A DNA stretch of 64,000 nucleotides, from NCBI GenBank assembly GCA_021234155.1, contig JAJEKV010000013.1, positions 10,581,240 through 10,645,239 of the forward strand, written 5' to 3'. This stretch comes from Isoetes taiwanensis (Eukaryota > Streptophyta > Lycopodiopsida > Isoetales > Isoetaceae). The notes beneath the pieces were generated by a model that saw only the letters and a list, made by a program, of their open reading frames with translations, was not told where the DNA came from and did not search any database. Shown here piece after piece: positions 10,889-22,867 of this stretch. The translations under genes were made by a program, and so were the position numbers. Each line of letters begins with the position of its first letter. The first letter of the stretch is position 1.

Positions 10889-12526
10889 AGAGAATAGAAT
10901 AGAATAGAATAGATTTTTAGCGTCCACGGAGACCGACTGGCCTATGGGACCCAAACTAAAAAGAGAGCAGCAAGCGTATTACTGGCAGGATTAAAAAACC
11001 CCCGCCCCGAAGGGTTTTCGAGGGAAAAACCTTAGCAGTAATAGGTTTGCTGGCATGCTGTACAATTGTGTAGGACAGTTCAATACCGTCCCGGAGGACA
11101 CAACTGAGTCCGCGCATCCATAACCTCCTGGAGATATGACCCCAACAAACCCACTGACGCCGTATTCAATAACTCATGCAACGGTTGGCCAGGCACTAGT
11201 AATCGAACATATCGCTCTCTGATATGGGCAAACGCTGGGCAGATCTGGAGGGCATGACATTCATCCTCAATGGCGCCCTGGTGGCAACACTGGCAAAGCC
11301 TTTGCTCTCGTGCTTCCCGAGCCCAACGTCCTGTCTCAATGCGGAGGCGATGTGCACCCGTGCGAATGGAAGCTATAAGCCTGCGCTTCTTCATAGGCAA
11401 CTGGGTGTACAAGTACTGGTGTGGGCCTCTCGTGAGCCTGGGATTGACTTGCTGCTGATAGTGTGCCAGCTTAACATGCGTCAGAGCATCTGCATCCCAG
11501 AGCTTGCGAAGGAAGGTAGCATCTAGGTACAACTTAAGTGCCTTGTGATCTTTCTTTGTCCTGACATGTACGCATCTGTTTGCCTGTACACCCCAGCGTG
11601 AGAACCACTGAGCTTGCTTGTCCTTCCAGCAGGCTTTCAGGCGTTGAGGACCCATCGCCATGGCCAAAGCAAGATTGGGCAAACGTGTATCACCCATAGC
11701 GACCACCTTCTGGAAGTAAATGATATGGCGTTCCAATGCAGCCCGTTGAAGGGGTAGAAAACCTGTCTCCTGGAGTAGGATCTGGTATGGAACTGTGGAC
11801 TTTACCCCAAGGGCTCGTGCCAAGAAGGCTTTCTGCACCTGCTCGAGGTCATTCCAGGTGTTGAGGGATATCACCGGACCCCACACTTCTGCCCCATATA
11901 AAAGGACCGGCTCGACCAATGCCCGAAACAAGTGTGACTGGTGGCCCCAAGCATACAACTCTGCCTTGTGGCTGTTGTTCTGCATGGCATATAGTGCTTT
12001 CCATCCTGCCGTGACCCGCAACCTGATGGCAGCATCCCAATGGGTGGTAGTAGAGAACTCAATCCCCAAGTACTTGTAGGTCGGAGCCACCTCTACATCC
12101 TGTCCCTGGTAAGTGAATGAGGGAAGCCTTGGCTGACGGGATGATGAAACTAGCAGCACCCTAGTTTTGGCCAAGTTAACCCGCATGCCGGTGAATCGGC
12201 AAAAAGTGTCAAGAGCATCCAGGTGACGTTGCATGTCCTCTGGAGTATAGGCCAGGAGGTTGACATCGTCAGCATATATGAGTTGCCGGATTGTGTGATA
12301 CATGAGATGGGCGCCCGCACTTCCATGCTCAGAGAGCCAATCTTCCAGCTGGTCAATGTACAGGCCAAAGAATGTGGGGGAGAGGGGGCAACCTTGACGC
12401 ATTCCAATACTACTGATTACCGGTTGTCCTGACGATGTGATACGGCTTGAGCATGCCTCGTATAGCCTATACACTGCATTCTGCAAGTCAAGGAGAGTCC
12501 CCAGCTGCCGCAGTCTGTCCCAAAAT
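10889..12526 (-). mobile_element. 5'-truncated LINE with pentanucleotide tail, minus strand
   Basis: The element begins in the RT domain at about 12526 (WDRLRQLG in sense) and runs leftward through the long frame at 11080-12486. A 3' UTR of about 170 bp follows and ends in a (TATTC)n tail, seen as AGAAT repeats at about 10889-10912 on the plus strand. The UTR carries a C-rich and G-rich hairpin-prone stretch and GTTTGGGTCCCATAGGCCAG. The same UTR and tail end the plus-strand element at 42290-46215, so they are one family. A simple-sequence tail instead of polyA is known for some LINE clades. Confidence 0.85.
11080..12486 (-). CDS. LINE reverse transcriptase, C-terminal two thirds
   Basis: This 468-codon open frame copies LINE RNA into DNA at the target site. 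It contains GMRQGCPLSPTFFGLYIDQL, an RT fingers/palm motif, near residues 28-47, then the catalytic YADD box within LIYADDVNLLAYT near residues 69-81. RVNLAKTRVLL and YKYLGIEFS follow in the order usual for RT. A Cys/His cluster (CQCCHQGAIEDECHAL) lies near residues 398-413. The first Met is not the real start. The frame continues upstream to about 12525 (WDRLRQLG) and is then cut, so endonuclease and the first RT motifs are missing. No stop interrupts it, which suggests a fairly recent insertion, but the truncation makes it non-autonomous. Confidence 0.9.
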   Translation of the reverse strand: MQNAVYRLYEACSSRITSSGQPVISSIGMRQGCPLSPTFFGLYIDQLEDWLSEHGSAGAHLMYHTIRQLIYADDVNLLAYTPEDMQRHLDALDTFCRFTGMRVNLAKTRVLLVSSSRQPRLPSFTYQGQDVEVAPTYKYLGIEFSTTTHWDAAIRLRVTAGWKALYAMQNNSHKAELYAWGHQSHLFRALVEPVLLYGAEVWGPVISLNTWNDLEQVQKAFLARALGVKSTVPYQILLQETGFLPLQRAALERHIIYFQKVVAMGDTRLPNLALAMAMGPQRLKACWKDKQAQWFSRWGVQANRCVHVRTKKDHKALKLYLDATFLRKLWDADALTHVKLAHYQQQVNPRLTRGPHQYLYTQLPMKKRRLIASIRTGAHRLRIETGRWAREAREQRLCQCCHQGAIEDECHALQICPAFAHIRERYVRLLVPGQPLHELLNTASVGLLGSYLQEVMDARTQLCPPGRY

Positions 12527-12527
12527 T

Positions 12528-12722
12528 AGGTATGCCTACAACCTTCTATAACTGTATTGATATCATGAAAAAAAAAAAGAAACGTGTTTTCCACATTTAA
12601 AATCACGTATATTTACAACCTTCCTATAATCGTTTTGTATCATGAAGGAAAAAACAAACGTGTTTTTCACATTTAAAATCAGGTATATTTACAACCTTCC
12701 TATAATCGTTTTGTATCATGAC
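12528..12722. repeat. Tandem repeat, about 77-bp unit, 2.5 copies
   Basis: Units start near 12528, 12605 and 12681. They share TTACAACCTTCCTATAATCG, TGTATCATGA and ACGTGTTTTTCACATTTAAA. The array begins exactly where the LINE 5' truncation ends. Confidence 0.85.
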
Positions 12723-15700
12723 GCCAAACCACATATAGTTTACTCGATGGTCAACCACTATAGAATATCGTAATAACTATGCACTTAAAATTACAACAAT
12801 GATTAGTACTATAAAATATCATACTAATTATGTATCTTGCCCAAAGTGTTAACTTTGAGAGGAGGGCCAGTGTGCCAGTCCATTGCATATTACCTAACAA
12901 AGATCTTGCACAACAATACCAACCGCCTAACATATCCGTGTGGACGATTGTCATCGATAGCCGTGGGCTAAGCTCCTTCGGGGCGCGGTTACAACGCATC
13001 GTCACCCGTGGGGATCAAATCTTATGGGTTGTTCTGTGCCTAGAAGAATACTATTATATTTATCCTTGTTTGATTAATACACATGTGAGAACTAACAAGA
13101 TAGGATAGTGTTAAGACACAATTTTGGAGAAAAGCAGAATATAAACGAAAATGTGCACAAGCCTAAGACTATAATATGGAGTAAGCAAGATTGAGGGGAA
13201 AGAAATTCCACTTATATTACATATGCCACCAATTAATTTGTAGCACAAAAATCAATCTATAAGTGAATACTTTGAGCTAGAAAATGCGGCAATATGTAAG
13301 AGTTAAATCAGGAGCTAGTTCTTATGTCATGATATGGGTCAACTATCATGGCTTGATTGGTCATTTGATAAACACTACGTTGTGCACTACATTTATCTAA
13401 CAATACGTAATTCAATTTCATTTTTCATCCTCCACATTTATCTAACAATATGTAATTCAATTTCATTTTTCATCCCTTTTCTTGTGTCTCCTTTTTTGGT
13501 GCTGAGAGGGTCCTTGGATTTGACATGTTTTCTTTTCGGGCATGCTCCCATGAACTTCACGAGCAATTTCCATCATTTTCTTCAGTACAACTCCTATCCC
13601 ATTGCCCCCAAGCCCGCCTTTACTTGTTAGTTGGATTTATCTTTATGGTATTTTTTAGCAACAATTTTTTTTTTTTTTTTTTTAATGCTCCATCTCCCCT
13701 AAGCTTGGGAAGGTTTTGAAATCTGAGCACTAGCAGTGGTTGTGTTATGTTGTATGGAATAGAACTTGCACAAATTAAACCAATGATATGGCCATATGGG
13801 TTTCCTCAATGCTCTATGGCTAGGGACTTGAGTGGTCTACATTCTAACTAGATTGGATGTGGACTTTAGTGATTGAATAGTTTAGAAAAACTACTGAGAT
13901 GATTATCTCCTTAAAATTCTAGATCACGAGAATGTGATTGCTTCGTCTAAAATGACTCTCCTGGGGCAATAGTAGAATATGGCCTTAAGGGAAATATACC
14001 TTGAAAAATGATGATGGACTTGGGATGATACAAATGTACCATGGTGTATAACCAACAGAAAATGGTGTGTCAACAGAAAATGGTGTGTCTACAATAATGG
14101 TGTGTACATGTTAACTTGATGGTGCCAACACTTGGGTGTTGACGTGTACATTGTGTATAGCATGTTCTACTATCCAAAACCTTGGGATGCTTTGAAAACC
14201 AGATACACGAATGCACCCTCTACTTTGGTTCGACATGATGGACGTTCAATATACAAAGAAATATCTTCTGGAATACTTAGGGGAATAGTTATCTAAGGCC
14301 TTGAGATGTCTTACAGCTAGGATTCCCCTGGGAGTGCACCTTGGAAAAAGGTTGTGGTTTTGAGCTTTCACAAAATATACCGTGGTATATGCATAACAAT
14401 AAAAATCTGGGCCATACTCACAAGTACATAGTACAAAGGTATGGTAGGCGGTTTACATTTAACCCTAACATGTATTCTATTGTATGGACGTAACTTTTCC
14501 AGAGTACCGAAACCTAATACAGTAGAGGAGATTTCTTGCAAATGGCCTATCTGTAGCGGATCGCCTGTAGCGGACTGCCTGGCTTCAATACAATAGAGGC
14601 ATTTTCTTGATAAAAGCCTATCTGTAGCGGATTGCATGTAGCAGACTGCGGATTGCATGCAGCAGACTGCCTGGCTTCTACAATTCCGTCTCTATATCTG
14701 CAGTGGCTCATTTGAGTTCTTAGATTTCGGATTTAGCTTAGCTGAGACGAAGCTTAGTCATAAGAGGCATGCTGATGGCTACTAGGAATGCTTCTACCCA
14801 GTTTATCATTGCAAATTCAAGATGAAGATAACTTGGACTTGGATTCAGACAACTATCAGGTTCTTTTTTGCATTTGCTATTATATATGATGTTAATACAG
14901 CTTGGTTAAGAGGATAGTGCTTCTCTCGTTACTCTGTACATAGAAAGCATATACTCTAGTGCTGGTTATATAATTATACAATGGCAAGAGCCTTGTTATA
15001 ATAGTTTGAGGGATTGGGTATGTTAAAACTCTGATTTCTTATGAACCGTGAATGCTGTAGGCATAAATTTCCAACTTCATATCCTTCTTTGCTTAAATTA
15101 ACTGAGGGCAAAAGGCACAATATGTGATCAATGATAAACTGAGAGTCCTAATGTACCTTTTGGCCCTTGCATCTTTACCGGGTTTACCGCTAATGTTTGC
15201 ATGGTTGGCTGCAGGTACCTGAGTCTCTTCTCATTGTAGCTTATGCTTTCAAAAAGTTTTTTTCTGCTTGAAGGAATATGAAGAATTTGAAGATAAACAA
15301 GCCAGAGATTTGCTACTTGAAATCTTTGTGTAACTCTGAATAGATCTTAAACTATTTTAAGTGCACTGAATGATCGTGGGCTATACTCTACAAATGATAG
15401 TGAGCTATACTCTACAGGTTGTGGTAAGCTTTATGAAATTTTAGACAAGGCTGCATGATGGTTGACATCCAATTATGTAGCATGAACTAATTGTAAATGT
15501 CATTTTTAACATTATGAACATGGTTTGTTTTTGACATTATGTACATGGTATGGATTCAAAATAAGAAAGGCGATTGCATACATTATAAACTTGTGTAATA
15601 AGTACTTTGTTACACTCTAATATAATGACTTTAATGTCTAAAGGCATATTGTTATACTAAAATGGCTTATCGGCAATGGCTTTAATATTCGGGGATTTCA

Positions 15701-15883
15701 AATGTAACAAGCTTCAAAGACAAATATTATGAGAAAGTTTATGGCTTATCTTTGTTGATGTTTTTGATGTGGATGGGACATGGGGTACCATGCTAGAAAG
15801 GCTCATTCTAGTAATGGGAGGATAATCTTGCCCAAGGGATTGGCCGAGGCGGATGTCCGGTCTAGTTTTAACTAGTTCGGGCC

Positions 15884-15884
<1 letters not shown>
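12723..15884. other. Unassigned with small repeats
   Basis: No gene is recognised in this 3.2-kb stretch. It holds a 45-bp two-unit direct repeat at 13389-13473 (ACATTTATCTAACAATA), a T-run at about 13665-13683 that could be the polyA end of a minus-strand insertion, and a short repeat of CAACAGAAAATGGTGTGTC near 14055. At 14522-14690 a repeat of GCCTATCTGTAGCGGAT and GCAGACTGCCTGGCTTC units is present. Confidence 0.5.
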
Positions 15885-15915
<31 letters not shown>

Positions 15916-17285
15916 AGGAAAAGGAAGGATTTTATTAATCATAAATTTAAAACATCTCTGAAATGGGGCTCGAGCCCAAATAGAAAGTATCTATCACACA
16001 AGACCCAAGCCAAAAAGCGCAATCAAAACTCATCTGTTTGAAAAAGAACACCATCGAGCCAAATTCCACTTGTAGGAACGAGGATTGTGTGAAGGAGGGG
16101 AGTATCGGAGGGAAGATAAGTTCGAAGGAAGCCTAATTGCGGCGGTCGAGGGGAAAGAGTGGGTAGCGAAATAGGCATGGCAAAGGGGGGGGGGGAGGGA
16201 GCAATCCGTTAATTTCAGCCCAAGAAGGGGTAAGCAAGAGCAATTCATCAATAGGGACTGGATTATATCCAATAGTACTCAAAGACCTCACATCTACCTT
16301 TGTGGTAGTAATACATGGATCTCCGACAAGAAAACTGCTTCTCGTCGGTGAGCGATTGTGAGCACCAATGAATTTGTGCAGAATATGAGCATTATGCGCC
16401 TCTTTTCGGTAGGAATTTGAGTCGAAAAGGTCGCTCTAACGGCTTTGTGCAGGGGTCCCCGAAAGTGATGGGCGGGGGACATCATCCTGAGAATGGTCCC
16501 CACGAAGACACGCACAACATGCTTGTTCAAAAATCTTGCGATCCACAAAAGAGTTCGGGTCAATCGAGGGGAGTCAAAAGCAGGACATCAAAGAAATTAG
16601 ACTTGAAGGATCCCCAAAGCATCCAATCTGAATCAAATTTCTCTCGTTTTATAGCCTTGTGAGCCATAGCACACCTAGTGAGCTCAAATGGAAAATTGAG
16701 CTTCATCCAGTTAAGATCACACTTCTTATTTGCCAGTGCCACATTATTTCTGTGCTTCCAGACAATCCATAAGGCTAGTTGAAAGATGGTTGAGTTGACC
16801 TTGGAATCCTGAGGTTGCAATAATTGAGCAGTATTGGAGATGGAGTCCATATCTGGGATTCTCAAATTGGAGCTAATTTGGGACAGCCAGCTCCAGAAGT
16901 CCTTAATTCTCGGGCACTTGAAGATATGAAGGACAGATTCATCATGGCTACCACAAAGAGAGCAGAGAGGGCTATGAACATTCTTGAATTGTCTCTTGAT
17001 CATATTAGTGTTACAGAGAAGAGCATTATGAAGGACAAGCCAGACAAAGACCTTAATTTTGGGGCAGTGATAAGATTGTTTTCTTAAACTTTTTTAAGGA
17101 GAGGCCTTGGAGGAAGGCATGCTTTCTCTTTTTCTGAGGGAGGCAAGCATGATAAATTTTGGAGACTTTATAACTCCTCTTGACTTTGAAGAACCAATTC
17201 AGAGGAGAGTGGCTCTCACCCTTACCATCCTTACCCAAAAGAGGAGAGTATGACCTCACTACCTGCTTATAAATAGCTCTATGAG
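15885..17285 (-). mobile_element. LINE remnant, minus strand, polyA tail
   Basis: A T30 run at 15885-15914 is the polyA tail on the minus strand, preceded in sense by AATAAAATCCTTCC. Sense frames run leftward from about 17275 (RAIYKQVVRSYSPLLGKDGK), through 17053-17259, then 16560-17003, which holds the Cys/His region. Continuing frames reach 16294. The RT palm is absent. The upstream edge abuts the aspartic protease fragment. The left border of the tandem 11-kb duplication (17046) falls inside this element, so only its upstream 240 bp recur in copy 2. Confidence 0.8.
16560..17003 (-). pseudogene. LINE zf-RVT-like C-terminal segment
   Basis: The 147-codon frame starts MIKRQFKNVHSPLCSLCGSH and continues with ESVLHIFKCPRIKDFW, matching CxxC...HxxxxCP of the zinc-binding region after RT in plant LINEs. 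It is followed by LALWIVWKHRNNVA, also typical of this region. The segment just upstream in sense (17053-17259, WFFKVKRSYKVSKIYH) belongs to the same polyprotein in another frame. It is a broken fragment with no independent start. Confidence 0.8.
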
Positions 17286-17810
17286 TGGCTCCTCCCCAAC
17301 AGTGATGCTTTGGAGGTGGGGAAAGTATTGTATCTTGTCAAAAATAGGGGCAGAACCAGGGGAAGGATGTAGGCTGGGGGGAGAGGCTCCAAAGAACAAG
17401 GCGCTATCGTCGTTTTTGGTATAATTGGCAAGACAATAGGAGAATGGTCCATTGAAAGGCATTTGAGAAGGGGAAGAGATTTGATCTAGTCCAAGAAGTT
17501 CACCACCATGATCAAAAACACCACTCGTAGTATGTGCACATCCCATGGCTATGCTTCCAGTTTCAGAGTGACTGGAAACGGAATGAAAGGTTATATTTTC
17601 AATGGTATATTTTTCCAAATCCGGAAGGTGGTCCCCCCAAGTGGGCGGCCCTCTGTTCTCGATCCTGGGACCTTTTGATGCCCTTTTTAACATGCTTTGT
17701 AATTTCGTGCTTACAGCCACTTCCCTATCTACATTCAGTTCCTTGTCTACGTGCTCTGTAATTCTTTCTACTTCCTTACCCTCTGCTGCCGCTGCTACAA
17801 CTAAGAGCAA
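17259..17810 (-). pseudogene. Nepenthesin-like aspartic protease fragment
   Basis: A 183-codon frame resembles the middle of plant A1-family aspartic proteases. GCAHTTSGVFDHGGELLGLD near residues 90-109 matches the family's GCGHxxxGxF..xGLLGL block, followed by SSPSQM and GPFSYCLANY, then ALFFGASPP and LQSITVGEEPL. These enzymes are secreted or vacuolar endopeptidases. Neither catalytic DTGS/DSGT motif is present, so no active enzyme can come from this frame. The first 60 residues are not typical of the family and may be spliced or unrelated. Downstream, coding sequence ends at the LINE remnant, suggesting a LINE insertion or a chimeric junction. The copy at 28100-28357 is frameshifted. Confidence 0.7.
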
Positions 17811-18559
17811 TACGGACCAGATTACATTGTTGCGCTCGAAAATTCTGTTGGGAGGTGAGTTACTTATAGTTTTTTTGCCTTTGTCAAAAGGTAGACATAA
17901 TCTTTTGCTTCCTGTGGCCTTTTAACCTTTAAGGACGTCAGCAAATCTGGAATGGAAGACGGTATTTTTTTTGGATTTTGCAGATGGTTTGGCTTCTTTT
18001 GCCCTAAGCTCTCCACTTTCTTCAGCTTCGAGAAGTCTTGGGTATGTTCCTCTTACTTCTTTCATCTTGGCGCTCTGATGCCTTGCATATTTCTATATTT
18101 CTTGGAGTTTAGTTTAGGGTATATCTTCTCCCAACATCGCCAGAACTGAGCTCCTGATTTTTTACTGGAAGCCACTTGTGAAGGCATCCATCTTCCCTAG
18201 ACGGAAAAAAGCAAGTGGAATGCTATCGTTTTCTTTTGGCTTGTACTAAGAAATCGAGGACCTGCATTGCATGCGGCTAATGCTTGCATCAAATTTCCAA
18301 AATAGTTTCAAGCTTCCCTCCACGTTAGTAAAAATTTTAAACAGTGAATTTATGTTTCATTCATCATATTCAATCTTGCAAGAGCAGATGCTATTTCCTT
18401 GGCATACTACAGACCAGTTGCAAGTTACTTCACGACCTCTCATAAAGGCAGGATAGAAGACTTTTAGGGTAATACAGTAATTCAGCAATTGCGAATTGCG
18501 AATAGATCAGACTTAAGAAATTGTAAATAAGACCAAAATGCAAACGTGAAATGCACTTT
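17811..18559. other. Upstream of protease fragment, unassigned
   Basis: This lies 5' of the protease frame on its strand and could hold its missing N-terminal exons, but I found no DTG-type motif. Part of it (about 17801-18000) is the segment that is locally duplicated in copy 2. Confidence 0.4.
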
Positions 18560-18632
18560 TGGAGAAGTGTGGTATCGATCCCCATACCTCTCGCATGCTA
18601 AGCGAGCGCTCTACCATCTGAGCTACATCCCC
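18560..18632 (-). tRNA. tRNA-Ala (anticodon AGC), possibly degenerate
   Basis: In sense it starts GGGGATGTAGCTCAGATGG and folds as a 73-base cloverleaf. The D arm is regular, the anticodon stem is CTCGC/GCGAG with loop TTAGCAT, and the TpsiC loop is ATCGATA. It matches the plant tRNA-Ala(AGC) pattern closely. Deviations are a T-T mismatch near the bottom of the acceptor stem and a G-A mismatch in the T stem. It may be a weakened gene or a recent pseudogene. The copy-2 counterpart is clearly decayed. A further fragment (TACCATCTGAACTACATCCC) lies just to its right, near 18670. Confidence 0.75.
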
Positions 18633-19455
18633 TTATTAGGATTAATCTCATGCTTTTTCTTTAGGGCATGTACCATCTGAACTACATCCCTCATTATTAC
18701 TGTGATTTTGTTTCCTAGAGCATTGGAGATAGGATTCTATGTTTCTGGAATGGTCAGCAAGCTAGCATGCAAATCAACTTCCTCTTTACATATGAGCAAC
18801 AATTGAGAAACTCATCCCAAGGAGATGAGCCAAGTAACCGTGATGGGCTTCCTCTACTGTTTCCATCTATATATTGTTAAGCTTAGCATCCACTGTAGCA
18901 ATTTTGAAATATGTATAACTAGTGGGCACCATAATAAGAGTAATATATGGCGGATTAATACATGTGTAGGATCCTGCTTATTCTCAACCAAAGAAAGAGA
19001 GATTCTGTTTTAGATAAATAAATCAGAGTGTTTAATTAGCTGTGTAGGAATTGCATTCTTGGAACAAAACCAACCATAATGTCCTCGAGACTTTGCTAGA
19101 CAGTTTAAGCAGACCCTACAGTCTTGCATGGAATAATGACGACATAATTTACTGACAGTACTTTGTCTTTGAGGCCACTTATATAGGCCTACATCTATTA
19201 TTCAGATCATCCAATCGTTTATGTAACATGAAACTCTGGCACATATTCACCAACAACGGAATTCAGCAAGGCAGTCTTAGGTTATCTGTTGCACATCATT
19301 TGCTTGCATAATCTTCGATCGGAAAACTGTCCTTATGTGTACGTTTGTCTAGCTAGCTCCCGATCAATCTGAAGGATTGAGAATGCATAAAATAAACAAT
19401 TTCATTAGTTAAGCTTATTCTGATGTATGCATTGGTCTGCTCTTTATCTCCACAG
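18633..19455. other. Unassigned
   Basis: Apart from the tRNA-like fragment near 18670 I see no gene. The stretch is collinear with about 29757-30632 in copy 2. Confidence 0.4.
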
Positions 19456-19568
19456 GTGGTGGCCATTGCAGTTGTTATCTCCTTAGCTTCTGCCTTTTAT
19501 GTATTTTTCATCCTGTTTCTGGGAAACAAAGTGTTAAGTACCATATTGTTGCAATATTTTCTCCACTG
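19456..19568 (+). other. Exon-like stretch coding a membrane segment
   Basis: Between an acceptor (ccacag) and a possible donor (gtatga) there is a 113-base open stretch reading VVAIAVVISLASAFYVF, strongly hydrophobic, ending LLQYFLHW. It looks like one internal exon of a membrane protein, but no neighbouring exon could be joined with confidence. The equivalent in copy 2 (from about 30632) has indels that break the frame. Function unknown. Confidence 0.35.
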
Positions 19569-19976
19569 GTATGAATTTTTTTCTCTTATATATTTCCATT
19601 AAAATGATTTAACATTGACAAGCCAATATACTGTTCTCTGCTGTGGGAAGGGAAGGAAGCTGGGCACTCATTTTTCACAATAAAGGTACTGGTTTCTATC
19701 ATAATTTATCAATTCTATCTATATAAAGTGTTTAAATTGGAAGTTGCAGCTGTTTTTTTTTATATGTCCTCATTTCTTCTACTGCCAAATAGAGCATCCA
19801 TCTCACTCCAGACCACTCACATAACGTCCGTACTGCTACAAGAGGCATAATGAGCAACTGATTTTCCTAAAAGATTATCTGTTTCATGTGTTTATTAAGA
19901 CCGTAAATCCCTCTCTACATATAGCACAAGGAATCTTAATACATCATGCTTGCAAGCAAGCAAAACTCTATTAAAC

Positions 19977-20029
19977 TCTACTAACCTGTTCTATTTGTTA
20001 AAATCTGGACTCCATGAAAATACAACAGA
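19977..20029. repeat. Dispersed 53-bp block TCTACTAACCTGTT...
   Basis: This block also occurs in copy 2 at 31167 and, diverged, at 50306-50355, where it reads TCTACTAACCTGTTATC and then CCATGAAA. The TC start with CTACTA resembles Helitron 5' ends. Here it lies directly against the minus-strand Helitron 3' end. Confidence 0.6.
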
Positions 20030-20060
20030 CTAGAAACGTGTGCCCGGCGATGCCGGGCAT
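20030..20060 (-). mobile_element. Helitron 3' terminus (minus strand), copy 1
   Basis: CTAG at 20030-20033 and hairpin GCCCGGC-GAT-GCCGGGC at 20042-20058 are the reverse complement of the terminus at 2128-2156. About 40 bp inward are also shared (a form of GTCCATGA(A/C)TAATGC). The element would extend rightward from here; its 5' end was not found. Confidence 0.75.
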
Positions 20061-22867
20061 TATTCATGGACATGAAATGGGTAGATGAGAGTTTGTAAGT
20101 TGAAGGAATGTTGTAGATTTAATCCTGCCTTAGAAGGAATGGACTGCTAAGATGTGAATGGTACTTTGCCCCTCTTGTAATGCCAATACCATCACTCCAT
20201 TTAAAGGAACATTGCAACAAAATGTATCAAGGCCATCCTTCCTTGACACTGCCCCACAATGATGGCATGTGTTGCTCATTGTCCCCACAAACATTTCAAC
20301 ACACACTTCTTAGATAGGCATATACTATTGGCATTCTAGAATAATCACCTACTAAGGTGGAACTCTAGTTAGAGTGTCTACATACTCTTTGTCTCAACAT
20401 GCCATCAATGGCATACTCTTTGTCTCAACATGCCATCAATGGCAAAAAACAGATCTGCTTGACCCAAGGGATGGATGGTGAATCGGAAAGTTTCAAGGGT
20501 TCCTTAAGAAAAGCTTTCATGCCATTCAACAAAAATATTCCCACACCAATGTGTGTAGATTGTCATTGAGATTGAGAATGGCTGCAAAAGAGCTTAGAGA
20601 TCAGAATAGTAGAAAAGACATAGACTGGCATAGAAAATTTGAAATTCAATTGGTATACAAAACTCAAAAGAATATCACAGCACCAATAAATAAGATAGCC
20701 CGCTTTTGTGTATAAATTGCAATAGGCCTCTGCCACAAATAAATGATGGGAAAAAGTTAAGTCCAAACTTAATGCAATTTTGTTTTCCATGTGTATCATA
20801 TAGAGAATATCTATAGCAATTGAATTCGAACCGTAATGCAATAATTTTCTGTGTATGATGTAGAGAATATCTAGCATTACACTTGACGTTCAGCCTGCCA
20901 TAGATCACATAAATAACTTTGCTATATACAACCTTGAAACTGTAGACACATGTTACACTACGTTATTAATTTTGAAAGGAGGCCAAGCGAGGAATTTACC
21001 ATAATGCCTCTTGTGTTCAAGACTATTGCACCCTTGTTCCTTAATGTTGGCAATGTGGAATGATATTCACCAAGAAGGCCAAGAGAGAAATTTACCACAA
21101 TGCTTCATGTTCAAGACTATTGCACCCTATGTTGTTTATTGTATGCAATATGGAATGATTCACATGAAGCATCCATGCAATTGCATTCTATGTCTAGTAT
21201 TAGAAAGTCAGAATGATAATCATACAACTAGAACATCCATGCACTTTGTGCCATAGAGAAACAATTGGATATGCACCCTAGGTAACATTGGCAACTTGGA
21301 ATGATAATCATACAACCAAAACATAGAGAAACAATCCATGCTCTGAACAATCGATGTGCGCCATATGGAAACTGAACAATCAATGTGCTTTATGGTAAGG
21401 CAAGCATTGGACACCATTGTAGCATTGATAGCAAATATAAGGCATTAAATTTTGTAATTTACGGAGGTAAAAGGACCACATGGAGATAATAGGGACTTTG
21501 GTATTGAAAATGAAAATGTGTGGGGAAAGGGGAAACTGTCCCTGGGGAAGGGGAGATGAATGCCGCATGCGGCATTACATGTAACAGTGGGTGTCCGATC
21601 TATTTCGGCACAACTACCCACACCTTGCCTTTTAAAAAAGAAGATATGCACGTCCGTAGGTCCCATGACGCAATAGATACAATAGATCCATTTCATTACA
21701 AACAATTGTCATTTGCTCGTCTCATACTCATACTGCAAATGATATTATCAAAAACACCCTATTGTAAGGTTTGAGCTTACTTCAATCCCAAGTATCGTGT
21801 ATGGCTATAATTCTTTGCATATGTGGCTGCCAATTCAGTTGTAGTGAGGACCAATTTAAAATAATCTGTTTAAAATGCTTTATGTATCTGTGGCTAGAGC
21901 ATATATCTAAAATTTAATAAGGATCCAGAGATGCACCAAAATTTAAAAGTAACTGAGCAAATTGTCCCCTTTTACTCCCCTGTATAAAGGGCAAACGCAT
22001 AGAATGCTCCCAATACTTGCTTTAGTAGATGACAAAATGTGCAACGTGGCCAACAAATCAAACATATAAGACAAACAAATCAAAGCAATTGCATTTATCA
22101 ACAATACAAAAGAATCTAATTTACCATTAATTCTAGATTGTTTATAAAGATATTATAGTAAAATTATCTTCTCTAATTCATAGAAATAGATGCAGCAAAA
22201 CAAACTGTGTGTTTATGAACTCATGATGATGTTTGGAAGAAAATAGAAGCTGAGATGAAAATGTACACTAAAAAAAAAAAAACCTAGCATTTGTTCCTCC
22301 ACCAGCATACATGCATTTATACCAGAAAATTACAATAAATCTTCAAAAGGTGAACAAATGGCTATAAAAAGAAATAGATGTAGCAAATACAATCGGCAAA
22401 AAACTTGACTTGTGATACACTCAAATTGAAATGAAGCAATAATCAAATGACAGTAAGTCTAACTCGCTAGTTGCACACAACATGGCTTGTCATGCATCTC
22501 TAAGTTGTATAAGGATGAAGCGTCTTTTCAAAAGTAGACTCTACGTATGCGGTGACGGCGGCATGGGTTCGATAAAATCCTACCTAATAAAGATGGCCTT
22601 AAATCAATAAAAGAAAAATTCATATTACCTTAAGGGTAGAAGCATGAAAGGGTGTCTTGTATTTCTTGCAAATTGATGTAAAAAATACACTAGCTTAAAG
22701 TGAATTTAAGGTAAAATTTGAATTTTACATGGGTCACCTATCATTAATGCTTTTGGTCCACGTGAGATTCTTTGCAATTATTTTTGGCAACCCGCGAATT
22801 TGGGGGGCGTTTTGATTTTGAACTCCCTCCACGAGTTTGAAGCTACCGGATTGAAACCCCTTTCTCA
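20061..22867. other. Unassigned, mostly AT-rich
   Basis: No gene recognised. A short duplicated phrase (GGCATACTCTTTGTCTCAAC) lies near 20380-20440. The palindrome GCCGCATGCGGC at 21562-21573 sits in a block of about 85 bp also found at 50198-50277. Some of the stretch may be internal Helitron sequence. Confidence 0.45.
21553..21640. repeat. Dispersed block with GCCGCATGCGGC palindrome
   Basis: GAATGCCGCATGCGGCATTACATG, split here as GAATGCCGCATG and CGGCATTACATG, is followed by GGCACAACT and by TTTTAAAAAAGAAGATA. The same order occurs at 50204-50277 and, decayed, at 32742-32815. It is a shared repeat of unknown type, possibly one end of a transposon. Confidence 0.65.

Noticed and set aside
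11224..11526. Plus-strand 100-codon frame
   Set aside because: Antisense to the intact LINE RT frame; no independent support.
20061..22867. Helitron Rep/helicase coding sequence
   Set aside because: No helicase or Rep motif could be read in any frame near the Helitron ends, so only the termini are annotated.
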